The position numbers and the translations under genes were made by a program. A model generated the notes under the pieces. That model was given only the letters and a program-made list of their open reading frames with translations. It was not told the DNA's origin and searched no databases. 64,000 nt of DNA from Rhyacophila brunnea (lineage: Eukaryota; Arthropoda; Insecta; Trichoptera; Rhyacophilidae), in contig JAGYXB010000557.1 of NCBI GenBank assembly GCA_022495005.1, forward strand, positions 2,161,160-2,225,159. The letters run 5' to 3'. Below are positions 23,216 through 35,714 of the stretch, one piece after another; position 1 is the first letter of the stretch, and each line of letters starts with the position of its first letter.

Positions 23216-23219
23216 TATT

Positions 23220-23815
23220 ATTATTATTATGTATTATTATTGTAATATAATATGTAAACTGTGTTCAATTTTAAGATACATAGGTATAATTTGTGCGTGG
23301 ATACAGTGAATATAATATATAAAAATATATATTAAATATATTTTTTTAAGAATAGTAGTAGCATAATGGTAATCAATTCGCTATACTTAAACAATTTTTA
23401 TTTAGCCTTATATTTATTACCAAAATGTGGTATGTAAAGCAAATTTAAGTTGTCGTACTGATAAATCTAAATTTGACTATTGCTTATCACTACTATGTTA
23501 AAATGTATGTAGATACACTATGCTATTTGGATGATAGACAATAAATGAACTAAAGATGACGTGGTTATTAAACGGACTGTATGTGTTGATGATGCTGGAT
23601 CAAGACCAAGAATTTCAAAAAATAGAGAAAACTTTTGATGTTATTCTCCACTATAAAACTATTAGAATATTTTTTTGGTTAAATATAGCTAAATAAAAAA
23701 AATAAAAAAAATGTCAAGTCAAAATATAAAGGCACGATAAATTATAATTAAAAAAATGATTGATAAAAAAAATATCTCAAAGCAATAATAATATTTCAAT
23801 TTATTTCAATTTTTT
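23220..23815. other. AT-rich spacer
   Basis: No gene; a short (TTA)n stretch follows 23216. Confidence 0.6.
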
Positions 23816-24050
23816 TTAACATATTGTGGACATTACAAATTATAAGATTAAGACGTTCACAACATGACATTTAGAAACAAAGATATATAAAACAGTATTA
23901 CATAAAAAATAGATAGATCAGTAGATAAATTAGATAGGTACAAGGAAGTACACCGGATGAGTTAAATAGACCCTATTTTAATAATTTATAAAACAACGTC
24001 CACCTAAACTCATTTTCACGTAGGTGGAATATATCAACACCCGAATATGT
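23816..24050 (-). repeat. Intact relative of the repeat split at 20 kb
   Basis: Aligns first to 19990-20064, then directly to 20815-20995, so the join in this copy marks the empty insertion site. No open frame. The minus-strand end has a TTGAAATAAATTGAAATATT tail, suggesting a LINE 3' end. Confidence 0.7.
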
Positions 24051-26935
24051 ACATAATAACTGTTTTTATTGGTTTTGAATGGAATATTATGGAGCATGTG
24101 TAAATAAACTGAAATAGTAATAATTTGACATTCAGAACGAACTTGAAGTTTGTGGTAACAAGATTTTTTTTATATTATGATAAACTTATCGTAAATGTGA
24201 AAGTTGTAATAAAGTCATGTAGTAATGCTATAATATCGTCTTGAATTATCACAGTAAAAACAATGCTTTACAGGCAAACCAAACGAGTTTCCCCTTCTAA
24301 AACATACTACCTCTGCTACTGTCATGGCGGCCTATATAGGGTAGTTTTCAGGGGCGGAGTGAGGGAAGATAAAGAGGCCGTAACGCGGCGAGCACCCCCG
24401 CGGGGTATGCCATCTGACGGCTTACTGCGGAGACGCTGACTTATGGTATGCCCTCGTAGATTTTTCTAGTATAAAATAAGACTAAGTTTTTTTTAAAACC
24501 AAAAAAATGAGGCAATATTTCTACAGTGTGCATCTGTCACTTAGTATGTAAAACATTGTACACAAGAATACTAGGAAATACATGTATATATTTAAATATT
24601 TTTATATTTAAAATGTGACATAATTATAGTATCATTTTGAAATGCGTATTGATTGATTAAATAAAAGTTGGTTGATATTTTCCTATTTCAAGATGTTAGA
24701 TAAACGTCAAAATAGATAGCTATAATAATAATATAAGATATATTATTATTGTACCTAATGCTACAACACCAATTATTTACTATTTTGATATAGGTACTTA
24801 CCGCTAGTTTATATATAATCATGTGAACCAAATTACGTCTGGATTGCTCTGATAATGGATTTAATTCAAAACATCTCGTCAATATACATATATAATGAAG
24901 TTTTACCATATAATCGCCAGTTCAATTAGTATAGCCATAAATTAAAAAAAATGGGCAAGCAATATGTTGTGATACTTACCTACATTACCATTTAAAATCG
25001 ATAATTTTCCATGTCAAATACACCAATTTAAAAAAAAAAATAAGAATATTGGACTGAATGAGACAACTCATTACAATCATATTAGGAGTTACTTATCTGG
25101 CCTCAATATTAATTTATAATATTTTTTTCATCAAATATTAAATAATATAGTGTTTTAAAAAATGTGCCTTAATGCATAATATATATATATTATAATTAAC
25201 GGACTTTTAAGAGAGTTAGTTGCACCCCATTTGGTCTTCTTTTTTTCTTTGGAGTAATATATTACCAACATGATTACAATGTCTTGTCGCATGCCCTCTA
25301 GACATTAGCTATTTTGTTTTAGTGACGACTTTCATGTGATTTCTGAAGCCAGAGGCGCTTTCTGTTCCTACTCTGTATAACAAACTATGTTCAAAGTCAC
25401 ATTAAGTTAAATGTTAATGTGTCGTTGAGGCCGAGGTCGGTAAATAGATATTGTTCCATATATAAATTCCGATAACTCTTATACGCACTGCTATGACATT
25501 ATTAGAAATATGCAGACTATTTTTTTTTTAAATTGTAAACCTTATATTCTTTGTAAAGATGAATGTACCTACTCAGCTAAACTGTTATTCTAGGATTTTT
25601 TCTGATTCTTATGCCACTTCTTCGCAAGCAAGGGGAATGTTGGCGCCTTTTGATAAGACGTGTTGAAACCCTTACACTATGTGGATAGACGGCAAACTTT
25701 TGCCAACCAAAGCATATTATGGTCCCATTTTTACAGCGGAGAGAACCAAGTGACTACTAACATTTGCCAATTTAGTCCAATCGCAAAATCAGTATAAAAA
25801 TTAGAAAAAAAATATAAAAAATTGTTATAAGGAACGAGACTAAAACTCACCTTTCACTTTTCGTCTATGGTTAATGCAGAATATTATTTCTAATAATTAG
25901 GTTTATTATAGATATAGTACCTACTTATATAGCACACATTAAAAAGCTTTGTAGTTTTCTTATTTGGCAATGCCCGCCTTTTAACTGGATCATATGGATA
26001 CCACACGGCGCTTCCAAGAATAAATTCTTGTCGCTCGCCAGTCCTTTTCTTTCTTTATTGAACTAACGTTCGAGCATTCACTTGTATTTTGGGTAATTTT
26101 GCATTTACTCGTATGTATTGTTGCGTTATATCGATGGAAATTATGTTAATATTTCACCTAATCATAATTTCAAATTAAGTTTTACTATTTTAGTAGTAGA
26201 AATATAGTTTAAATTCGTGATCTTGTAGTAATTGTTAATCACACATTGACGTTTTACTACTACTTATTTAATTATAACTTTTTCTTGAAATTTTGCGAAG
26301 AGTTTAAAAAAAACTTCTACCAAAATCATTCTCTATAGATCTTTGGTAGAGTAACTCGAATACTGTAGTTTAGTATAGAAACATTACTAATCCACTCACA
26401 ATAATAGGAATGAGCACGAAAACATTTTATAAATCATCTCTCGTTTATCAAAAACGTTCACATGTACTTGCCTATTATTATTATTCCCAAAATCCAATCA
26501 TTAGCAAACCGGATAAATATTTCTGTTCTTACTTTTTTTTTATAAATATATTGATTAATAAACACCCAGATTTCCCACAATTACTATTATAATGTAAGTT
26601 TAACGTACCATATACATAAACATATAAAGCCAATCAACTATTGTCCGGTAGAACTGTTTTGTTCTCTTGCGTCTTTCATTTTAAGTTGTTCCAAAACTAT
26701 CCATTAATTATAACTAGATGACTTACTCTTACTATAATTTATTGTTAATTGTATTCAATTATGTTTTTTGTAAACCTATTTATTTTTAATCTAGCTGTTT
26801 TTTTCTTAAAATCATTTTTAGTATATCTTTTCACTGTTCGTGATTTTTTATTGGTACTGTGTTTATTGTTTGATTTAATTATCCTATCTAATTAATTATC
26901 TTTATTTTTCTGACCATCACTTACTTATTTAAATT
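24051..26935. other. Mixed spacer with unassigned GC-richer patches
   Basis: A strongly GC-rich patch at about 24290-24460 (CCCCCGCGGGGTATGCCATC region) has no open frame. The 25200-25800 and 25960-26060 stretches are less AT-rich, look like decayed repeat or coding DNA, but give no recognisable protein in any frame. Short frames at 24688-24909 and 26410-26592 are not supported. Confidence 0.4.
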
Positions 26936-26940
26936 CTAAA

Positions 26941-26980
26941 GAATTCAAAATCCATCAAGTGCCCTCGGTCGATAGTATTA
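26941..26980 (-). repeat. Third copy of the TCGAC-GGTACTTGATGG repeat
   Basis: Matches 3151-3190 in the same orientation and 13771-13808 in reverse. Confidence 0.6.
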
Positions 26981-29900
26981 ATTTACTTATTTATTTTATA
27001 TCTTATTATTATTTTATAATTATATGATTGGTCTTGTTGGTAGGCTATAATAAAATATAGTTGGTGATTATTCTTTACGGAAAATTCAATAAACACTAAG
27101 TCTTATTATACAGTTAAATTAAATATATTATAATACAGAGTTCAGCGTTTCATGTGTCACCGGAATCATTAGGTAAGATGAAATTTAAGCAACGAGATGG
27201 CTGTCCCCAAAGGGGTAGTATGTCTCTCCTGCTCCGACGTGTTGCCATATCAACTGGAGTCCATCTCGCATGGGTCCCATTCTAGTGACCTGGAGCCATA
27301 TGAGCATAGCATATCTTCAAAAATTCATTGCTTGAAACTCGTTGATATTATATTTTAGTATCTATCTATTGAATTAAAAAATATTTAGCATGTTGAATAA
27401 TATCATGATAAGAACAGAAAATAGTTGTTTGGATGTAAAAAAAATACAATTAAATTAATATTAAAAATAACTTAAAATATCGAATATAGTAAAATTGGTG
27501 ACCCTTACTTAATATAGAATAAGAACATACTTTTGTTTAATATAATCTTTTTCTTTTATACAAGTTCGATTTATTATTTTAAAAACGTAATATGAATTGT
27601 ATAAAGTATAAAGGTCGAATAAGTTTTTTCATTTAAAAAAAAATAATATGTAACAGTGAATTAAAAATATTACATAGATTCTACTAATAGTAGTGCAAAT
27701 AATCTGTAATCAATGTTATTTAATATACAATCAACTTTTTAGTCATGAGAATCAGTATAAATATACAATCATCGGCATTATAGACTAATAGTTAAATCTT
27801 TGATAATCAATTATTTACAAATTGTAGGATGGCTTAGCAGAGCCTTTACATAAAAAATATATTTAGTGTTGAATAAGTGGGTAAGTTACTATTATTAGTA
27901 TTATAGTAGCATGTGACTTTTTTTGATGGATTGTAATAATTATTACAATCTATGTTATTTCAAACAAGTTTATTTGTATATATATTTATGGATATAAATG
28001 AAATTTATTAAAATTATACTATCACAATGTACTACTATACAATACTACGTTATATACAAATATAAAACTTTGTTGTTTTATTAAAATGCCATCATTATTT
28101 TTATATATTTACTTCAAAATAAAATAAAAGTATTTACTTTCAAGAGATTCAATATTTACCTGATGGTTATTTATGCTGAGTTATAAATGTTATGGTAAAT
28201 ATCTTTTTTTATATAAAAAAAATATAAACAAGTCTTCTTTTCTAACGGAACAATTCTTATATGCTTATCTCAATATTTACTAAGACTGAATGGAACGCGT
28301 TTCGCCGAATAAGTTGTTAATAAGTTGATTAAGTATTTTTTTTTTATATAAGCATACTTAATATAAAATATAACCATTCACATTTATTATGAAGGTTACT
28401 TTACCCATAAGAACTAATAAACGGGAAATTGAATAAAAATGTTATAACCAAAAAATATTATGTCAACACTGATTCAATGAACAAATAAACAGCCCTTACC
28501 TGCAAACATGTTCTATTTACTCTGGCGCAATTGCTGGTTTGTTAGAAAAAAATGAATTTATTTATTTAAAATGTTCTCAAAATTATATATTTCCTTTATA
28601 ACAGCACTGAAGTACTAAACAAACGATTTGGATTATTGTTTGCATTGTTAAAATACTGAAAAATTCAGGAAAATGGAATTAAAGTAAAGCAGATAACAAG
28701 AATGTATAGAATATTTCTTGTAAAATACGTCCGCCAAGTCTTTTAATCTTTTCGCAAGCGTTCTCTATTGCTACATAGTTTTCCAGAGTTTTTACTTCTG
28801 CATATTTTCAGTTATTTAACAATATATATAATATTATTTCCTAGAAAGATAAATACAATTGAATATATTGTAGGTATATCATATTTAGATTATTAAGAAA
28901 TAAATAATATAATGTTTGAAAATAACACTCAAAATATTATCCTCTATTGAAGTCAAATGAAAAATTGTTACAATTTTAATTTTGACAGAAAGAATTTTCG
29001 ACTTAATTGTAATCCTACAATAAGTCACACCAAATAATATTGAAAACGCGATGTGATACATTGAATATCGATTTCGTTAATATTTATGGATACTTATTTA
29101 AATTCAGTGTCCATCCAATATGTAATTGGTAATCATACAATAGTATAAAAATATTTATTTTGAATATAATATTAAGCATTGCAGTATTGGCACTGGTCAC
29201 TCTTGATGAAAACATGTTAAAAAAGCTTTGAAGTAACTTTTGTAGTGTATACATGTATTATACATTAGGGTAAAAGATTCTATATATAATTAATAATTGT
29301 ATTGTGTAATATTTTAAATAAGTAAGTTGAATATTTTATACATAGATTTATCAGACAATTTTAAAGGAAAGGTTTCGCATTTCTTACTATAGGTACTTAC
29401 AACGTAAGGCGTATTATTGCCTATAACGTTTCAGGTGAAACTCGCCCGATTACAACTTCTTCCAAGAAGATTTAAGATAGGACTGCTAATACGTAAATCA
29501 CGCTTAACTTTCAAGACACGGTAGCGTTACACTATTTGATACTAGAAATAGTTTTTTTTGCAAACTAAGCTATGTACGTATAAAAATAGCTTATTTTTTC
29601 CTAAATTAAATGCACGTAAAAACATATTTAAATGAGTGTTAAAAATATGATCAAAAATAAAATTTTGTCGAAAATAAGAGTCATTGTTTCAATTAACAGA
29701 AGTGTGGATTCATCTCAATGATTTAATATTATAGTGTGAAATAAAACTAATTTAAAAATTGACAATATGTACTAATTTTTGTTATTTGACTAACCAAATA
29801 AAAAGAAAATAAATAGGAATCTTGTTTTTCGTCAATATTTATAATCTTTTTTATGGGATAAATCATAATAAAACATGTAACTCAAGAATGCTAATACTGA

Positions 29901-30285
29901 GATTAAAAATTATGTCAGAAACATTTCGTAATATATAATAATATAGTTTGTAAAATTTGTTCAAAAATATATTATTATTATTAACTTTTATTAAAATTTT
30001 CTTAAATATACAAAGTTAAAGTTGGTTATTGGAAAATGGGCCCATTCTAGGGGTAGTATTTTGGCCTTGCTCAATCGCATGGTTTTCATAATATATTTTT
30101 AATTTCTTTCCTATCTTACACTCGCATAAGTCCCTTCATTCAAGCCATCAAACACCGAACAAATTTCAGGGGTTATTGCATAGTTTAAATTACGCTATAA
30201 CTACATAGTTACTAATAATTATTATAATAGGAATATAATCCTATATATATTATCCATCTTATCATTCGGGATGTAGGTGAGAGTA
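26981..30285. other. AT-rich spacer
   Basis: About 3.3 kb without a gene. A GC-richer patch at 27130-27330 contains CTGTCCCCAAAGGGGTAG and no open frame; another at 30030-30180 is similar. The rest is AT-rich, low-complexity DNA. Confidence 0.5.
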
Positions 30286-30301
30286 TTAAATGATTTTTTT
30301 T

Positions 30302-30537
30302 GACCATGTCCGATCCTAATAGGATCATAATATGGACCTCCACAGAGTAGAGGTTTGTATTAACAGATTTTGTTTTTTACGAGAAATGGATGTCAGCCAC
30401 TTGCTCAGCCTATTAGGTCCATAGCCTGACTTACACACAAATTGAAAAACAATATGTGTACTTGCCAGACCCAGGAATCGAACCTGAGACCTACGGCGTG
30501 ATAGTCCAACGCCTAAGTCGCGCGGCCACCGTGGGCT
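30302..30537 (-). mobile_element. SINE family 2, well-preserved copy
   Basis: On the minus strand the head starts near 30537 with GGCCGCGCGACTTAGGCG and a perfect B box GGTTCGATTCC (30474-30484). The body runs to a T-run at 30294-30300 on plus. Possible TSDs are TTAAATGA (30286-30293) and ATAAATGA (30542-30549), one mismatch, so weak. Confidence 0.85.
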
Positions 30538-30631
30538 ACCAATAAATGAATATTATTTATTATTATAACACCAAAGAATTTTGACTAATGTAAATAATCA
30601 TAGGAATGAATTAGTAACTAATTGTTTTTAC

Positions 30632-30667
30632 CTTCTGGCAATGGCTGTCTCGGCTTGTAGGTCATAT
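30632..30667 (-). CDS. Candidate 36-bp host microexon
   Basis: On the minus strand a pyrimidine-rich tract and TTCATTTTCAG lead into a 36-base block that is followed at once by GTAAAA. The block, about half G+C, is conspicuous in AT-rich surroundings and has a length divisible by three. Two of three frames are open: MTYKPRQPLPE or YDLQAETAIAR. No other exon of the same gene is recognised in the window. If real, the window would lie largely within introns or flanks of a long minus-strand host gene. A chance match to splice consensus cannot be excluded, and I do not recognise the peptide. Confidence 0.4.
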
Positions 30668-30674
30668 CTGAAAA

Positions 30675-33585
30675 TGAAAAAAAAATTGAAATATTTTTCG
30701 TAAACGAAAGTAAATAAAGCATAATTAAGTCTTGTAGATATCATGGATCAAAATAATAGATAATATATTATCTAATTGATGACAATCGAATTATCTGTAA
30801 GTAAGTCCTTAGTTTTTTTTGTATAATATCTGCCTACGAAAGTAAAATGGTGATAAAGCTCTAAAAATAAATTAATTGAATATGCCAAATTAATTATAAC
30901 GAATAATATGCATGAATGATAAAAAGTGTGATTCGGATCATCGCCAAAAATCATAAATCAAAACTGAGCGAAATATCCACTTTTTTTTCTATACCGGGAT
31001 ACTGACTTCACAAGGCAAGCCAAAATTAACGGCGACGTTTCAGGATTACACCTGCGCTGCATATTGTGTGAAATTTGTTGCATGCGACACCAGTTGTTTT
31101 TTTTTTTCAAACTAAATGGTTCTGGTGTGCGGTGGTATATTTAGTTACATGTGGTTTTTGAATGACAGCACAATCACATTTACATATTCGACGTGTTGCA
31201 GTTGCGACGAGTTTGGATGTGCGAGCCAGCTTAGAGTTATTAAATTTACCAAAGAATCAGAGAAGTTGCCATGCAAGATAATTCAAAACTAATATATTTT
31301 AGGCTCTAGTAAAAAACAGTGTTGAAAATCAATTATATATCAACATACCCACAAAATATTAATTTTGGGTAATGAAATTTTGCGTAACCTCTTTTTATAC
31401 TAACGTGATGTGATGTGATCATTGTGAGCGAGATGAAAATGCATCATCACCGAGGCGGCAAAAAGTGACATTAACGCCGCAAAATGAATAATGATACCGG
31501 TTCCCTTTCTATCTATTGTTAGAGTAGACTGTAGAGAGATTTGAAATCGTTTTAGGCTTAATGTTTTTTTTATCAGAAGTGGTTTTTACGAATAAAGCAG
31601 AGTATTTACACTCGAACAAATTTCATTCTTCATTTTTCAACATTAATTTATTGTGCAAGGATTCGAGATTTCAGATATTTGCATTTTTATTTAGCAAACA
31701 TAAGTTTTACAGTCATGTAAATACTTATATCGATAAAATATATTTACATATAATTGTCTAAATCTAGAACAAAATTTTCTGTGATAATAAGTGAGCAGAT
31801 TTTTTTTCAAAACACTTTGTTTAGCAAGTAATTATCGTTACAAAAGTCATAGTTACTAACTATATCATTATTTAATACATGTAGTACATTATTTTACTTA
31901 ATTTAATAACGATCAAGATTGCTATTTTCAGCTAGAAAGAGAATTACAAACTGACAATTAGTTAACACTATTTTTTTATTGAACAAATAATAATTCACAA
32001 TATTAAAATGTAAATTTATTGAACATACATTATTTGGCAAGTAATAGCAATCCTGATTAAATTATAATTGGCATCAGTTAGAGATCAAGATTAAATTATA
32101 TGGGTGAAGTAAGTGATATATATTTTGAATTAATGTATTTAATGTAGTCTTTTTTCAAGAAGAACATAGATGTACATTTATCTTACTTGAGAAAATAATA
32201 ATAATTACATTATTCAATATAAAATCTCTGTATATAGGCATGCAATATGTCTAAATGAAAATAAATCTGACAAACAAAAGAAATTAAAATCTAATATCCA
32301 AAATATAAAATTTATCTGTAGTGAAAATTTTAAATTTGAATTAGCAGGAAAATTTTCTGAAATTGAATGAATTGTTGTTTAAAATGTGTATTTAATACTT
32401 TCGTTAAGTGTAAGTTATTCTAGCCGCATCGACAATATACCTATTTACAGGTCACACAATTGATACTTACGTAGTTCGATAATGTATATTGTGTGCGTAG
32501 ATCATCATTTGACCTTTATTTGGTAATAAAGACCAATATAATATAATAAAATATTATTTTATTTCAAATTTATTAAGATATTACAATAATTTAATAAAAA
32601 TAGTATCGTTATTTATCTACAGCTACCTAAGTAAGTAATTTCTGTACATAATATGCACGTTTGGATAACAAGAAATTACATCTAGATATTATTATGTTAT
32701 TACGAAAATATACTTTTGCATACCTACATACCAACTAAATTGGCAAACTGGACCTGTACCATACTTTTTAAAGTTATTAACGTTGTCCTATCGCGAACGG
32801 TTAATATTATTTATAACTTATTAAAATTATTATTTTGTTAGAAGGCGACCATGTTAAGTCTGTTATTAGAGAATAATTGGTATTATAGTAACAGGTTTAA
32901 AATAATTGAATAAAGAACTCTTATTCGCATCATTTAAAGAATAAAATAGTTTTTGATAACAATTTGAATCATAGATTATAATATATAGAATGTTATATGG
33001 TATAGTACCTAGTGTTTTTTTTTAAATTATTTAATTAATTTATATACTTACAGACAAATACACATTGCAATAAAGGTTCATATTGTAGCCCTAGTAGTAA
33101 ACTGGCCTTTTCCATATTTGAATATTATGAAGATATTGACGCTTTAAAAATCTATATTTCAGTAAATCATTTTCTTATATTTTTTCACCATAACTAGAAA
33201 ATATAAAACACGTTCGCCGAAATCTAGTAGATGCAGGCTCCGTACCAATATATTTTTAAAAACATTTTTTTTTATTTATCTGATAGGTATATTCCAATTC
33301 GTGTGTATAAATAATAATGTTTTTTAAAAATAACTAATATAAATAGCTTAGAATTCTTTACTATCATAGAAATTTGTAGTTTTATATAATTGAACGCTGT
33401 TTGATGACATAAAACGATTTTAAAAACTTGGAATGAGCCGGTATATAAATTCGTGTATAATATGTGTTAAAACATATTCTGACATACGTCTACTTTTATT
33501 TTAGGATTTTATACGGACGTCAATGCTTAGAATTGATTAGAGGTTGAATTCGGCTAAGAAAGAAATGAACATTTTGCGCATAGAC
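30675..33585. other. Spacer with two conserved-element-like islands
   Basis: No gene. The islands at about 31000-31260 and 31395-31500 are GC-richer, lack open frames and lack repeat copies in the window. They contain E-box (CACCTG) and homeodomain-type (TAAT core) motifs. Elsewhere the DNA is AT-rich; the 66-codon frame at 31561-31761 is not supported. Confidence 0.4.
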
Positions 33586-33589
33586 GTTG

Positions 33590-33900
33590 GTTTCTAGACA
33601 GCACGATGCACGTAAATAATGGTGGACGCTTATCGTGGCCGACGACGATCAGGTGGCACGACCCCTCGCGAATGTGACGGCCGCCGGGTCATGACAGAAG
33701 GGCGGTGATGAATAATTTTATTTACCTGCAACTTTATTTATGGCCGCCTGCCCGTGTAAGATTGCCGCCGGGGGTGTCGTTAAACGCGTCAAAAGTTAAT
33801 TTGGCCCGCCGTGACGGAAGCTCAGCCGGGGTGGAAGATGTTTTGTCGTCTGAGACCGTGACTCGTACTTAATTTGCAAGCGACACGCTTTTACGCATTA
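33590..33900. promoter_or_regulatory. GC-rich island, candidate conserved regulatory element
   Basis: About 300 bp with roughly half or more G+C in a window near 30%, bounded sharply by AT-rich DNA. There is no repeat copy in the window and no long open frame. It contains TTTATTTATGGCC (Hox/Caudal-type core), GTAAATAAA on minus (forkhead-type core), CACCTG, and several CGCC/GGCGG blocks. A 29-codon Arg-rich frame at 33619-33708 starts in a good context but is probably incidental. Possible identities are a developmental enhancer, a promoter/5' exon, or an unrecognised repeat. The call is inference from composition and motif content. Confidence 0.4.
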
Positions 33901-33904
33901 AATG

Positions 33905-34445
33905 AAACATTGGAAAGCTTTTTAATGCCTAAGCGTTTACGTTTTACGTTTATGTCAACGACGCTTAAACCAATAAAGCGTAGATCATGTCAATTGAAGG
34001 GGTAACTCTTGAGTAGGTATAACCACAGATGATCCGTAAACAGTACCGAATCTCTATGCGTAGTCTAAGGAAGATAAAAACCCAGTATTTCAGTGTTTCC
34101 CATACTAAAAATATGCTAGTGATTATTTAAAGACAAATATTTTACGAGAGCACCCCTCATATTTTCAAAAAAATCTTTCAGAATCATATTTGAGACCTTT
34201 GAAGTGAAAATTTACTATATAAGTACAGTAAATCAGCTGATTTTTAACAAAAAAAAAAATCATAAAAAATTAATATTGACAGAAAGTCCCGACAACTCAC
34301 AACTCTCAAAGGACGTCGAATACACCCGACGATTGTAAATGGCACTACACATTTACCTCTTGTTACTGCAAAACGCATTTTCTCATTATAAAATGTAATA
34401 TAATATATAACCGCGTTGATAATAACTAATATATATATATATATC

Positions 34446-34490
<45 letters not shown>

Positions 34491-35645
34491 GGGGGCCCTT
34501 GCTGCCCGCCATGTTTCACTTCAACCTATAATTTATTATCGATCGAATCATTAATAAGCCATAAAAATAAGTTCAATAAGAATCACGCAAAATTATGAAA
34601 ATTAATATTTTTCTGGCTTTTTTGATTTCATATAATAATATTTAAATTATATTAAATCCAATTCATTAACGATATAATAATATAATTTGATACGTGCATA
34701 GCAGATTTTTTTGATATTAAAATACATTGAGATAAAGGCTGTGAATTATTAAAGTTGTAATATGCAATATAATATTTTATACTATCGACATGTACGAGTA
34801 TGTTTGTAATAAAAGTAATACATCAACATCACCTTTCTTATCATTAAAAATATTTGTGAAATAAAGCACAACACTATGATAATTAATAACCTAGTAAAAC
34901 ACGTATGAGACAAAAACTAATACATCAGATAGGTACGTATTAGTTTCCATTTAATCAAAAGTAATTCGATTGTGAATTATGAAGCTCTTAACTGAGTTTG
35001 TTGACAAACGTATATTGTAAAAACAATCGTTTTATTTTTCGTTTATATATTTTTATGTTATCACTCATTCTCTTCTCCGAGTTTTCATTACTCGTGCTGC
35101 AATATGTGTCCCTGCGGATCCATACAGACTCCATACCTTACCTAGAAGCAACATTTACTTCAACTATAATATAATGTAAATTTTACCTGAAAATCCTTGC
35201 TTACTCTATTGGGAAACAAATAATTGTGTGTATCTAAATTTAGAACTGGCATCATGACGTAAAAACATCATGAGGCAAGCAAATTCATGTAATATTTTTT
35301 AGCGATGATTGTACGAAAATGAAACATGTTGATTCAAAATATCTTTATACCTATGTCTTTTAACGTATATATTGTAATAGTTACATAATGTTTACTTTTA
35401 TTGCAGATGGAAAATATGATTACCTACATATATTACCCAATCTCAACGATGCGCGATTTAATAGAGGCCACCAATAAAATAACATGGCAGTTCGATTGAC
35501 ATGTAGCTCTGTGATTGGACAACCGCTGAGTAAATGCAGCCTTACGGTGGTACCTAAGGGAATAAGCAAAGCAAAGAAATATATTTAAGCAAACAGCAAA
35601 GTTTGGTTGATATACATAGCAATGAATAATCTCGAGACTGATCAA
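33905..35645. other. AT-rich spacer with a large TA microsatellite
   Basis: No gene. (TA)n runs at 34428-34445 and 34449-34487 are followed by GC-rich ACGGGGGCCCTTGC. The minus-strand 70-codon frame at 35433-35645 has no recognised domain. Confidence 0.55.
34428..34487. repeat. (TA)n microsatellite, interrupted
   Basis: Two TA runs totalling about 55 bp, split by a CTAA interruption. Confidence 0.95.
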
Positions 35646-35650
35646 TATGG

Positions 35651-35709
35651 AAGGAGATAAGAGAGGCTTTCATCCAGTAGTAGCTCAACCTCGGCTGATG
35701 ATGATTATT
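35651..35709 (+). mobile_element. Tail-only RTE-type LINE fragment
   Basis: GAGAGGCTTTCATCCAGTAG followed by CTCAACCTCGGCTGATGATGA matches the 3' end of the element at 20065-20814. No coding part accompanies it. Confidence 0.65.
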
Positions 35710-35714
35710 ACTGA

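Noticed and set aside
33619..33708. 29-codon Arg-rich frame with a good start context
   Set aside because: Too short and in GC-rich DNA where short frames arise by chance; no conservation evidence available.
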